Source: Solenopsis invicta
Lineage: Eukaryota; Arthropoda; Insecta; Hymenoptera; Formicidae
DNA: 64,000 nt
Assembly: GCF_016802725.1 (NCBI RefSeq)
Contig: NC_052668.1
Span: 3,919,001 to 3,983,000, forward strand
Direction: 5' to 3'
The notes beneath the pieces are model-generated. The model saw nothing but the letters and a program-made list of their open reading frames with translations. It was not told the origin of the DNA and searched no databases. Shown here one piece after another: positions 22,891 to 33,292 of the stretch (within the stretch, counting starts at the first letter, position 1; each line of letters starts with the position of its first letter). A program made the translations under genes and the position numbers.

Positions 22891-23161
22891 CTTCAGGCTA
22901 TGTGGATCTTTGATAACATCCGGCCCATCCGGCAATACTTTTGGAGGAATGCGATGTCGATTTACAATCCATGAATATTTTAAAATCATAGCCGCTGTAG
23001 GTCTTCGAGTAGGATCCAAGTGCAACATTCTTTTAACCAGTTCTTTAACTTCACTGGAAATATGACACCATATCCCACTTTCCACATCTATGTATCCTGA
23101 ACCAATACGATCTAATATATCGTTTGCACTATCTCCTGGATTATTACGGAAAGGTGTATAC
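22891..23161 (-). CDS. S6kII: RSK, exon for end of C-terminal kinase domain
   Basis: On minus the acceptor GATACAG (23162-23168) opens an exon that completes the split Gly codon of the previous exon. It reads GYTPFRNNPGDSANDILDRI, then SGIWCHISSEVKELVKRMLH, then LDPTRRPTAAMILKYSWI. This is the C-lobe end of the CaMK-like C-terminal kinase domain of RSK, with the conserved Arg of LDPTRRPTA. The segment after it (PKVLPDGPDVIKDPHSLK) corresponds to the regulatory tail. The exon is 271 nt, phase 2 in and phase 0 out, with donor AAG|GTATAT. Confidence 0.95.
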
Positions 23162-23544
23162 CTGTATCGTACAATAAGAAAACGATAAAATCAATTCCAA
23201 CCGTATAATCGCATATAATAAGTAACAGGTGTTTACTCAAATTTAGCAAAAAAATACCCCAAGAATTCCAGGATTTTCCAAGTATTTTATTCAGAATCTC
23301 AAATAAGATTAAAGAATTTTTTTATACTATTTTGAATAAATTTATTTTATTTTATTTATTTTGTAATGTTCCTTAATCATACAATTACACACAAAAGCTA
23401 TTTGAATTTTGAATATTTTGAAAATTAAAAATCAAGTCCTTACAGCTCAATATGTGCAATCGCAATTAGTCGTATAAGAAAGATTAACAATGAGCATTTA
23501 ATTTTTAATTAGATGTAAATAATGTAACTATAATTCAAATTTAA

Positions 23545-24370
23545 AGCATCACGCTAGATTTATATGAAAAAAACGTTTTCGGTCATTTTGCTTAAATTTT
23601 TTATATGTTGTAGTATTTATATTTCTAATAAAAAATTTTTTAAACATTTCTATGCCTAGTTTCAAAATTAAAAATTATTGAAGGTCTTTTTCATGACATC
23701 GACTCATATGTATATCTACACACTCATTTGAACGTGTATGCTTGCTCATATATGTATATCGGTACGTATGAATGTCCGTAGAAGAGTGCGCATGCGTTTT
23801 CTTGTGCGTGCATGCATGCGCATATAGCTGTGCGGAACTTCAAACCTTCTCTATATATGTTGCACAGAGTCAGTGAAGGAGATAGCTTTTGCCGAAAGAT
23901 TTCGAACTGGTATCGCTGCCCCGAGCGTATATGCTTTTTCCTTATGCGCGCATTTTGTTCGATTCCCGTATTATCTGGCATCACTGTCTCTCAAGTCTTT
24001 CCTATTTAGTATTGTCTTATGCGCTTTTAGACTTGTTATTCATCTGCGTTTCTTCACGTCAAACTTATTCTTATTCATATCTTGTTCGCATTTATTAATT
24101 GTTAGTTATATTAATATTACATATTTTTATAAACATCTAAAATCTTCTATTGTTTATCTTATACCTTTAAAAATCGAATTAAATGTATAGCGTGTGATGG
24201 AGCTTATGTTTCTCGAGTAATGATGCAATTAAAAGTATAAGATAAAGAAAAACTGCAAATTGCAATGTGATATAAAAAAAATATTAACAAACCTTCTATT
24301 GACGGGAGAGATGGGATCTTTATCTCTACTAACATGCACGCACGCGCACGCACACACGCGCGCGCGCGCG

Positions 24371-24429
<59 letters not shown>

Positions 24430-24775
24430 GACGCAGAGAGGATTTGGAGTTATTAAATACTATAAGTATGACAAACCATGAGGTCGTTATCTCTGCTGAC
24501 ACAAAAACATGCGCGCACACGCAGTCATACACGGGCATTTATACGTACTGATATACTGATATGAACAATTCATCAAACTAGTGTAGATATACATGAGCCA
24601 ATATCATGAAAAAAATCTTCAAATATTTTTAATTTCAAAACTAGGCATAGAAATGTTCTAAAAATTGAGGTTTTTCATTAGGAATGCAAGTACAACATAT
24701 AAAAAATTCGCAAATCGACTGAACATGTTTTTTTTTCATATAAATCGCGCGTGGTCCTTTTTACAGATAATAGTG
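23545..24775. mobile_element. Foldback element with microsatellite core
   Basis: Left arm about 23550-23710 and right arm about 24595-24760 are inverted (TTTATATGAAAAAAACGTTTT; ACATTTCTATGCCTAGTTT against AAACTAGGCATAGAAATGT). Between them lie GC-mixed sequence and a long CA run. No transposase. Confidence 0.7.
24335..24429. repeat. (CA)n microsatellite
   Basis: CACGCG stretch followed by an uninterrupted CA run of about 50 bp. Confidence 0.95.
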
Positions 24776-25810
24776 TAAAAGTGACATTGATCATTTCTGA
24801 CATACCAGTCTTTCTTCAGCATCTTATGTTAATCACACTTAATAATAATGAAGTACTACTTATTGCTTAAACTAAACCAAAACATATATGACTTAAGAAA
24901 AAAACTTGACCAATGTCCGAGTAAACAATTTTTTTAGCTATAGTCAAGATATTTTCATTATTACTGTTACTATACGCTATGTAAGTATCTCTGGTGTGAA
25001 ACATTAGCGTCAACTTTTGTTCGTTTTTTTTATTTTATGGAAATATGGGAATAAACGCACATTATTGTTTTGATGTTATAGATTTATTTTGGTAAAAGTA
25101 AGAGGTAATAAAGTCGGATCAAATAATTCTTTCCTGGGATCATTAAATTTCTTTCTACAAATAAAATAAACACTACAAATTCTGATGTTGGCAGTCAAAA
25201 TTTAAGCTTCTTTGTTCTTCTAAAAAATACATTTTTAATGTGTAGCTGCACAGATCAATAATATATGCTGTATTTTAGCCGTACAATTATTCTTTTGTAA
25301 TTACAAATTCTTATATTCTACATTCAAGTCAATTTAAAATTTTTAATTGTCTAAATTTTCTATGAAGAGATAATTTCAGTTATATTTCTTAAAGGAAACG
25401 TTTACATCCTAAATTAAAAAGATTAATTTTAATTTAATCTTCTTTTGATATTTATTTTTAAAAAAATGAGTATATTTATGTTTGACGACGTACTACCACA
25501 ATTCACTTTTTTCTTCACTCTTCTTTCTATGAACAACCAGGAAATCGATAAATTGTAGCTTAGAACTTTTTCGTTTACTATTAAAACATTCAACACAACA
25601 TATCCAATTTGATCGATATTTCTTTAATAAATTATAAAGAACACTTGAAACACTTTATTTTGAGATTTTGTTAAAATACTCCCAGAATTTCAGATAATGA
25701 TTGTTAAGCGGCGCTATCAGAGCTATTTATTGCACAGTGTATGATGCAGTCGGTTTATTTACAAGCTACAAAATTTATTTTTGTAAAAAGGTTCAAAAAT
25801 TGATATGTTA
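24776..25810. other. AT-rich intron, nothing recognised
   Basis: No coding or repeat ends noted. Confidence 0.4.
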
Positions 25811-25814
25811 TTAA

Positions 25815-26460
25815 AGTAGTAGAGAGATATTTTGACCGTGCTGTATCAATACAAATTGAGGGGAAGGAGAGAAGAGTTAATATTTAATAATACACGATAT
25901 TACTTAATTTTGTTCAATTTAAAATTGTGTTATGATTGAAAATTAATTCGGCACGCAGTTCATTGAACTTGCGGAAAATATATAAAATCACAAAAACAAT
26001 ACAAGCACGAAGATCTAGCTGCGACCGTAGAAAGCATTCTTGTTTAATTTGTATTGATACAGCAACGATCAAAATATCTCTCTACTACATTAAAAGTCAC
26101 GCTGCCTTAAAAAGCGTTCTAACTTATAGTCGATTATTGCGAGAAATATCATCACAACCTCAGTGATAAAGTTGGCTAAGACACCGGTACGGGAGATTCG
26201 GGAGGTCCCAGATTCGAATCCTGGCTGAGGTGATATTTTTCGCAATAATTTCTTTACAGTTTTTTCAGGAGAAAAAAGGGTTAATATTTAATAATATGTG
26301 ATATTACTTAATCTTGTTCAATTTAGAATTGTGTTATGACTAAAAATTAATTTGGCATGCAGTTCATTGAACTTGAGGAAAGTATATAAAATCACACAAA
26401 TAATACAAGCACGAAGATCTAGCTGCGACCGTAGAAAACATTCTTGTTCAATTTGTATTG
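25815..26460 (+). repeat. SINE-like repeat with tRNA-like head and inner foldback
   Basis: AGTAGAGAGATATTTTGACC at about 25818 is inverted at about 26073-26092. The unit from about 25873 (GTTAATATTTAATAATA ... GCACGAAGATCTAGCTGCGA) to about 26055 is repeated directly at about 26279-26455. Between the two copies is the tRNA-like sequence at 26157-26231. A related copy runs through 31980-32297 and continues at 35106. Confidence 0.7.
26157..26231 (+). other. 75-nt tRNA-like sequence with paired acceptor stem
   Basis: ACCTCAG (26157-26163) pairs perfectly with CTGAGGT (26225-26231) as a 7-bp acceptor stem. TGATAAAGTTGG fits box A except one base, and AGATTCGAATCC fits box B. The T arm CCAG/CTGG pairs four of five. 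The D arm does not pair and the anticodon arm is imperfect, so aminoacylation is doubtful. The sequence just outside also pairs (ATTATTGCGAGAAATATCA against TGATATTTTTCGCAATAAT), placing the cloverleaf at the tip of a longer stem. GGTCCCAGATTCGAATCC recalls the T arm of tRNA-Pro, but this is not decisive. Confidence 0.65.
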
Positions 26461-27057
26461 ATATGTTATTGTTTTTATGTATAAAGATCGTGCTTTATCT
26501 CCAACTAATAAGCTATGTGTTAAACATACTTTTTTAATTGACGCTTGATGCTACCGTTTCGAGCAATCACGTGACCACATATAATGCAAGCGTCAATCAG
26601 AAAAAGGTTTAAATTTTCCAGCTTCAAGCATCAAAACTTTACGAATGTCAAAATACCAGTTAGATAAGTTATTATTCGGATGACCTTTTATACAGCTAAA
26701 AAACAAATTCTGTACATGAATTGACAATAAATTTTGAAAATGCAAGTCAATTTAATCGTAAGTTGATATATATTAATCTGTTTTATTTATATAAAATAAT
26801 AAGTTAATATATTAATCCCTTTTATACAGAATAATTTTACAAAAAGTTTTACAATTATATTTTTAACACAGAAAATTTGTGTTTTTAAAGCGAAACATTT
26901 ACGCTTTTAAATTCTCTGCTTTAAAACATTAATTTTCAGCTTTAAAAACATAAACGCTCCGTTTTAAAAACAAATTCTCTGTTTTAAAAATGCAAATTAT
27001 TTTTTTATATAATTTTTGTGGTCTTAAAACAGAGAATTAATTTGTTGCACCCACTCA

Positions 27058-27677
27058 CAAGGGGAGACTACAACGTGATACCAATCGATTTTGTCGAAAC
27101 TCCGTGTATCGATAGAGTATCATGTCAAGTGTTTCAGGGTAAACGGATAAGACGCACTTCTCAAGCGTTCGCGAGAATATCGAGATTAAAGAACCCCAAG
27201 CGCTATATTAGCACATGGTGTAGAGCATAAAATCGAAGAGCGCGTAGCTCAACGGTTAAGTACTAGACTCGTAACGGCAACGTTGCTGGTTCGAGTCTCG
27301 ATATTTTTTTTTTTTTTTTACAAGGAAATGTAATTATTAACATATTATTAATATATTATTATTAATACATACACAGAAAATAAATGTAAATACATTTTAT
27401 TCATTCATTGCATATTAAAAAAGCACATTTTTCTACATATTACGAAGGAAAAAATTCTTAACCGCTGTCTAGTACTTAACCGCTGAGCTACGCGCTCTTC
27501 GATTTTATGCTCTACACCATGTGCTAATATAGCACTTGGGGTTCTTTAATCTCGATATTCTCGCGAACGCTTGAGAAGTGCGTCTTATCCGTTTACCCTG
27601 AAACACTTGACATGATACTCTATCGATACACGGAGTTTCGACAAAATCGATTGGTATCACGTTGTAGTCTCCCCTTG
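27058..27677. mobile_element. E3: foldback MITE, CAAGG ends, tRNA-like arms
   Basis: Starts CAAGGGGAGACTACAACGTG and ends with its inverse; TCA duplications at 27055-27057 and 27678-27680; 620 bp. Arms of about 200 bp are nearly identical (AAACGGATAAGACGCACTTC in both). The left arm includes a tRNA-like stretch at about 27239-27300 with GTAGCTCAACGGTTAAGTAC (box A) and GGTTCGAGTCT (box B). The right arm keeps box A (at about 27480-27500 on minus) but its box B region is altered. The internal sequence is unrelated to E1/E2; only ends and organisation match. Confidence 0.85.
27239..27300 (+). other. tRNA-like module in left arm of E3
   Basis: Box A TAGCTCAACGG is near consensus and box B GGTTCGAGTCT follows at tRNA-like spacing. 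The T stem pairs poorly and the 3' side runs into a T tract, which would also act as a Pol III terminator. A derived, probably non-functional tRNA or SINE head. Confidence 0.6.
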
Positions 27678-28447
27678 TCAGTGAGCGATTGTAGTACCGA
27701 ATGCATCCATTAAGTCGATAACAGATATCTTAACCTTTAAAATCTCAAACTTTAACGCTAAAGCAGACCGTCGCTTTTTTCTGTCAGGTTCTTTCGTTTC
27801 GAGTGAAAATGCTTCAAATGAGTATATTTTTATCAAAATTTAAGGTGAGGTAGTTATTCTAAATAATTACTCAAAATTTATTATTAATTCATCTTCAGAA
27901 TCCATTTTTTAATTATATAAAAGATTATCTGAACAATAGCCTAATTAACGTTTAAAAAACTTTGATGCTTGAAGTTAAAAAATTTAAACTATTTCTTGAT
28001 TAACACTTACGTCACGTGATCACTTGAAACGCTAGCGTCAAGCATCAAATAAAAAGGTATTAAACACTAGTAAATTATCGCAATATGTTAATCCGTGTGA
28101 TAGTCATCTAAATCTTTATGTTATACGGTCAATTTATTAAAAACTTAAATGTAAAAACCAGATTAATTATCTATACTCACAGTTGTGACTGTTACACATC
28201 GAATTTTATTCATGGGAGTATCCTGATTGGACACGTAATGATTGGACATAGCATGATTGGAAACGTAATATTGGACGATTGGAAACCGCATGATTGAAAA
28301 CTGCAGGATTGAAAACCGCACGATTGAAAACCGAACCTAACCTCGTCGGTAGAAAGACTGACAAGGAATAGGCAAGAACTATAAAATGCCAAATGAGATG
28401 AATCATAGCTCATTCAAAAGGAGGGAACAAGTATATTAAAAGTGTTA

Positions 28448-28574
28448 GGCCCGGTTGTTCCACCTTTTGGTAAGTATCAGGTAATTTAACTGTTAGGTAA
28501 ACCTATGCGAAATGCATAGGTTTACCTAACAGTTAAATTACCTGATACTTTCCAAAAGGTGGAACAACCGGGCC
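28448..28574. mobile_element. Near-perfect hairpin MITE in E4 arm
   Basis: GGCCCGGTTGTTCCACCTTT ... inverse, with arms of about 60 bp around a 5-nt turn (CGAAA region at about 28508). It is bordered by TTA on the left and TAA on the right. The other arm of E4 and element E5 have the uninterrupted AAGTGTAAAAGGGTTA. The 3-bp TWA target and GGCCC end fit PIF/Harbinger-type MITEs. Confidence 0.8.
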
Positions 28575-28629
28575 TAAAAGGGTTAGCGTGAATACCGTAC
28601 TTTTTAAGAAAATTGCAATTAAAGTTTAA

Positions 28630-28775
28630 AGGCCACGACACTCGTTTTTGCATAGCTGCATAACCGTATGGATAAAGAAATTGATTGGTCCATTTCCTTA
28701 TGCATGTGCTAACGGATTAATCAACTTCCTTATGCATACGGTTATGCAGCTATGCAAAAGCCTGTGTCGCGGCCT
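28630..28775. mobile_element. 146-bp hairpin MITE in E4 arm
   Basis: AGGCCACGACACTCG ... GTGTCGCGGCCT with arms of about 50 bp, TAA at 28627-28629 and 28776-28778. The opposite arm of E4 shows the empty junction (AAAGTTTAACATTT on the matching strand). Relative of 15525-15681. Confidence 0.8.
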
Positions 28776-28829
28776 TAACATTTAGACGTTTGTACGTTAA
28801 GTACTAGAATCTTGAATCACTATCCAAGA

Positions 28830-28905
28830 GAACGTCATGGCTGAGAAGGCTAAGTTCTAGCGTTTTTCCCTTCGTGACGGATTGGGTTCAAATCTCCGCA
28901 GTATC
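28830..28905 (+). other. tRNA-like module in left arm of E4
   Basis: GTCATGGCTGAGAAGG matches box A spacing, and GGGTTCAAATCTC matches box B, with a longer gap like a class II (Leu/Ser) tRNA. The inverted copy at about 29450-29530 keeps TGGCTGAGAAGG and a degraded box B (GAATTCGAATCTT). Confidence 0.55.
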
Positions 28906-29098
28906 AAATTTTTTTTTACTTTTTTTAAACCTATTGCTATTATATTTTACAATTACTTTATCTTTATTATTTTTTAAATTAATTAATAATGTACTTACAT
29001 ATAATAATAAAATTAGGCTAATTTTTATTAATAAAAAATTAATAAAAATATTTAATAAATTATTTATTAAAATAAAATTATCTATAAAAGTAAATAAT

Positions 29099-29255
29099 TA
29101 GCCCTTAACAAACAGATTTATTCCTAAAAATAATACACTTTAATTTATAACGTTCTATAAATTTATAACATCTTATAATATTATATCTTTATAATATTAT
29201 AGAAACTCTTAAAGTGTATTATTTTTCAGAATAAATCTGCTCGTTAAGGTCTAAT
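29099..29255. repeat. Central palindrome of E4
   Basis: CCCTTAACAAACAGATTTATT is inverted at about 29230-29252 as AATAAATCTGCTCGTTAAGG. The same palindrome, with CCTTAACGAGCAGATT, occurs at 60951-61111. Confidence 0.7.
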
Positions 29256-29781
29256 TATTAATCTTTATAAATAATTTTATTATAATAAATAATTTTTTAA
29301 AAATTTTTATTAATTTTTTATTAATAAAAAGTTGCTTAATTTTATTAGTATATGTAAGTGCATTATTATTAATTAATTTAAACAATGCTAAAGATAATGC
29401 AATTGTAAAATATAATAGCAAAAGGTTTAAAAAAAAGTAAAAAAAAATTTGATATTGCGAAGATTCGAATTCGGTCCGCCACAAACGGAAAAATGTAATG
29501 ATAGAACTTAGCCTTCTCAGCCACGACGCTCTCTTGGATAGTGGTTCAAAATTCTAGTACTTAACGTACAAACGTCCAAATGTTAAACTTTAATTGCAAT
29601 TTTATTAAAAAGTAAGGTCTATTCACGTTAACCCTTTTACACTTTTAATATACTTGTTCCCCCCTTTCGAATGAGGTATGATTCATCTCATTTGGCATTT
29701 TACAGTTCTTACCTACTCCTTGTGAGACAAAGCAGGTGCGGGAGGGGGTGGGCCGTAGGCTCAACCCCTTGTACCCCTTCC

Positions 29782-29782
<1 letters not shown>

Positions 29783-29825
<43 letters not shown>

Positions 29826-29850
29826 CGCGCGCGTGCGTGCGTGCGTGCAT
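29783..29850. repeat. (GT)n/(GC)n microsatellite
   Basis: GT run followed by GC and GTGC runs. Confidence 0.95.
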
Positions 29851-30040
29851 ACGAATGTGACGACGAGGTTAAATTTCCAATCGTGCGGTGTCCAATCGTG
29901 CGGTTTCCAATTGTGCAGTTTCCAATCGTACGGTTTCCAATCGTGCAGTTTCTAATCGTGCGGTTTCCAATCGTTATGTGTCTAATATTACGTTTCCAAT
30001 TGTTTTGCGTCCAATTGTTACGTGTCCAATCGGGTGTCCC

Positions 30041-30814
30041 TTTTTTAAGATTAATACTTTTCTTGTTTTTGTATATCATTTAAAAAATTAGTCTTTTATG
30101 GTAATTAGTTTCCTTATCTCATATTAATGCATTATTCCAATTAAAATTGTAATTAATCTGTAATATGTTCAGTAATAACAGGCTGCTTATCTGAATCCAA
30201 TTTAATGTTATTCTTATGTTCTTTGATTCTTGTTTGTAACTTTCTAATTAATCGACATATGACGCTTCGTGAATATTATAGGTAATTTAATTTGTATACA
30301 ATGTTACTATATTATTAAATACCCACGGAATTTTATCTTTATGCGCTCTTATAATTATATTTAATTTAGTATAGCCCTAATATAATACTATGAATTGGTC
30401 TCTGTTAAATTTCTTAATAATTCTACGATTAATTTCAATGAATACATCTAATGGATAACCGTTCTTAATATTTCAATATACAGTTTGATGTTGTTCTTAT
30501 GAAACAATGGATGTGATAGAAGAACTGCACAGTCAATCAAATTACGCCTACTTTTTGACAATGCAGATGATTCGAAAAATATGTCAGCACACAATCCGAG
30601 AATATCTTTTATGTCAATGTCAATCAATAATGTCAATCAATACGTATACGATTATGTTAAACTATTAACAACGGATTCAAGAAATTAAGAATTTTCTTCT
30701 AATTCATTAGCAAATTTTTTCAATTATACTAATTATTAAAACTTTCTCGGACTTTTTCTATACTATTTTTAGATACAATAAGTAAAATGTCATCGACATC
30801 TCTATAATAAATTG
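30041..30814. other. AT-rich intron, nothing firm
   Basis: No firm call. Text near 30200-30600 has scattered weak resemblance to decayed coding sequence on minus, but I could not identify it. Confidence 0.3.
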
Positions 30815-31197
30815 TCTGTTCCAAAAGTTTCCGGAATGAAATTCTCCAGCGAACCATAAGGGCTAGAGCGATGCGGTTTTCGGAAACAGTGGTAGGGAGT
30901 CATAGCTAACAAATGCAATTTGGCTCAATCGCCTCCGGACAGTGAGGATCGCATTTCGCAAATAATATGTTTTGGTGACGCGTTGAGATTTAAGATGCAG
31001 CAATATGCAATCAAATATTGTGTTAAACTAAAAAAATCGGGCTCTGAGACGGTAGGCCTGATACGGAAAGCCTTCGGAGAGGAAGCCGTATCCCAGCCAA
31101 GCATTTACGAGTGGCATAAAATGTTCCGGGAGAACCGAGAAAACATCAACGAGCGCTCTGGACGTCCGTCAACATCTCAAATGGATAAAAATGTGAA
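30815..31197 (+). pseudogene. Mariner 5' fragment, fourth lineage
   Basis: Plus frame at about 30995-31195 reads MQQYAIKYCVKLKKSGSETV, then SQPSIYEWHKMFRENRENIN and SGRPSTSQMDKNV. This is the first helix-turn-helix region of a mariner transposase. The element breaks off after GRPSTS..DKNV. A terminal repeat-like GTCTGTTCCAAAAGTTTCC is at about 30819. The remaining two thirds are missing. A short inverted repeat GCAAAAAGTTTTGAA / TTCAAAACTTTTTGC follows (31200-31270). Confidence 0.8.
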
Positions 31198-31270
31198 GTG
31201 CAAAAAGTTTTGAATTCTCTGCTATCATTCTTACACTAAGATCATCAATCCCCGTTCAAAACTTTTTGCA

Positions 31271-31970
31271 TTACAATTATTTTGCACACAGCGCGGTTTG
31301 CATTAGGTGTCTATCCCTATTACGAAAAATATCATACAGAATATTATAATTAAAAAAATATTATTAATATTGATTATTACACTGTAAAATTGTATGTTGT
31401 GTTTACATTTATTATGATGTTCATTACAAAATGTTTATTTCAATGTATAATTAAAAATAAGTTTATTAAGAAATTACAAATATCATTTTTTATGGAAAGT
31501 TCATTTTCTTCCAAAAAGCATCGGCAAAACAACTTTTGTAAGAGTAAGACGTGAATTCGACCGCAAACGACTGTCCGCGTGGTGTATACACTTTTGGCGT
31601 GGTGTCTCGTTCAATGGAAGTCTCAGCGGAGAGAACGCTCGTAGTGACAGGATTAATAAAATTCCTTGTATAAAGTACTCTTTAAATCGGAATGTTAGTA
31701 AAAAAAAGATGTGACGTCTAACGAGCACAAAATTTCAGTTGTCTTATTGCATCTCTTTCTAATATATTGTATAAATCAGAGCTATTATTTATGTAATTTC
31801 TAATTTCTAGTCATTTGTCGCTTATTTTGTGAATAAGAAGCAAATAAATACAAAGTAGTGTTGATTGAAAATACAATAATTCTAAACAGACAATTATGAA
31901 TTTTAGGAATTTTAGATTATCTTGATTTAAAAAATCTATTGTATACTTCCACTATGCTAATTTTTTTAAT
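31271..31970. other. AT-rich intron, nothing recognised
   Basis: Contains a more GC-balanced patch around 31500-31650 without a recognisable frame. Confidence 0.4.
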
Positions 31971-32027
31971 CACGCGCCTCGAAAGCGTTTCTACTCACAG
32001 CCGATTATTGTAGGAAATATCATCATA

Positions 32028-32102
32028 GCTTCAGGTGTCAAGTTGGCTAAAACACCCGTATCGGAGATTCAGAAGGTCCCAGATTCAAAATCTGGCTGAG
32101 GT
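32028..32102 (+). other. 75-nt tRNA-like sequence, second copy
   Basis: Counterpart of 26157-26231 with the same length. Box A TCAAGTTGGCTAA and box B AGATTCAAAATCT are more degraded, and the acceptor stem is weaker on its 5' side. Outer pairing GATTATTGTAGGAAATATCA / TGATATTTTTCGCAATAA is kept. Confidence 0.55.
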
Positions 32103-33292
32103 GATATTTTTCGCAATAAATTTCTTACAGTTTTTTCAGAGGAGGGGAAAGGATTAATATTTAGATGCTAGTTATCATCAAGTATTATTAAATTAATTTC
32201 AATTTAATAAAAGTGATTTTACCAATTCTTATTCAACTATAACTGTGTTATGATCAAAAAGTAATTCGATGCGCAGCTTGTTGAATTTGAAAAATTATAC
32301 AGGCTGATGCAAAACCAATTGTCCTTTAAGGGACGTATTCCTGATCAAATTCTAAGATGATATTTCCTTTGGCAAAAATTTGGCAGAGGCTTAGATTTCA
32401 AGATATAAACCGATTAAATTAGCGTATTACGGATCAAATACAGAAGGTACGCAAAGGCGGCGCACTCACTATTACGCGCGGTTGTTTCGAGAGGCGCCTG
32501 CTGCACTCAACTGATACTTCTCTCTCTCTCTTTCTCTCTCCCCCCTTCCTCTCTCTCTCTCTCTCTCTGTGACAAGAAAAGTACTACTGTTTCTAAAAAC
32601 TCAAGATGTAAATACTTTTGTAGATTTCGTGCAATTCTTTGTTTGATTCTTCGATTGTAAAAAGAATTTCATAGCACTTCTCTTACCAAAATCATAAAAT
32701 CAGGACGGAAAATAATTACATTTTTAAGTTAAAGATAACATTGTAATGTGACAGAGAGAGAGAGAGAGAGAGATACAAAGATAAAAAAAGAGAGAGAGAG
32801 AGAAAAATCATCATTTATTGAGTGCTCTAAATAGTTAGCTTCTCAAGCGCTAAATTAGGAATACAGTTTCGCGAATCCTAATACATAGCACATCAAAACC
32901 GCAGTTAAAAATACTATACAATTGATATAGAAAATAATACAAAACAAGTAAGAAAAAGATCCTAAGAAAAAAAAAGAAATAATAAGTAAAAGTAAATAAA
33001 GAATAAACTAAAACGTAAGACTAAATGAAAATAGGAGATTAGAGCGTACGAGTGTGTCCGAGAGTAAGCAGGTGCAGGGAGCGCAGCTATCAGCGGTTAC
33101 GATGTATTAAATATGCAAACAGTTTGCGTTTAAAGTTTGCTAATGAGGTTGCTGCCCGAATATTCGCGAAAACACTACGTCATCGCGGTGCAACAAAACG
33201 ATCGTTTGTAAAAGTCAGTGCAACATGTTCGGAGAGCCAAAACGTCGTCGCATGCTCTCGTTATTCGTGTGGAAACATCGCTCTCAAATCTA

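Larger units (their letters stand above)
26532..28070. mobile_element. Foldback element containing E3
   Basis: Left arm from about 26538 (TTGACGCTTGATGCTACCG) and right arm to about 28068 (CTAGCGTCAAGCATCAAAT) are inverted over about 230 bp, including GCTTCAAGCATCAAAACTTT near 26620. E3 lies in the centre. Left of E3, at about 26865-27040, a degenerate direct repeat of the type TTTTAAAACAGAGAATT/AAATTCTCTGTTTTAAAA is present. Confidence 0.7.
28362..29722. mobile_element. E4: foldback MITE, CAAGG ends, tRNA-like arms
   Basis: Starts CAAGGAATAGGCAAGAACT and ends AGTTCTTACCTACTCCTTG, with TGA at 28359-28361 and 29723-29725. Both arms have a tRNA-like module (about 28830-28905 plus, 29450-29530 minus). 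The left arm was later hit by two hairpin MITEs (28448-28574 and 28630-28775), and the right arm retains both empty sites. The centre is another palindrome (29099-29255). Related to E5 at 60951-61347. Confidence 0.85.
28214..30040. mobile_element. Foldback built of ~15-bp repeats, containing E4
   Basis: The left end GGGAGTATCCTGATTGGACA and right end TGTCCAATCGGGTGTCCC are inverted. Both arms consist of short units such as GATTGGAAACCGCAC (left, 28228-28330) and TTTCCAATCGTGCGG (right, 29870-30035), about 15 bp each with variation. Inside the units come CCTAACCTCGTCG on the left and its inverse on the right. E4 and a GT microsatellite fill the middle. The units also read as low-complexity open frames on both strands, which are not genes. 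Confidence 0.75.

Noticed and set aside
28228..28330. CRISPR-like array of short repeats
   Set aside because: The units are adjacent without spacers, vary in sequence, are mirrored at 29870-30035, and the DNA is eukaryotic.
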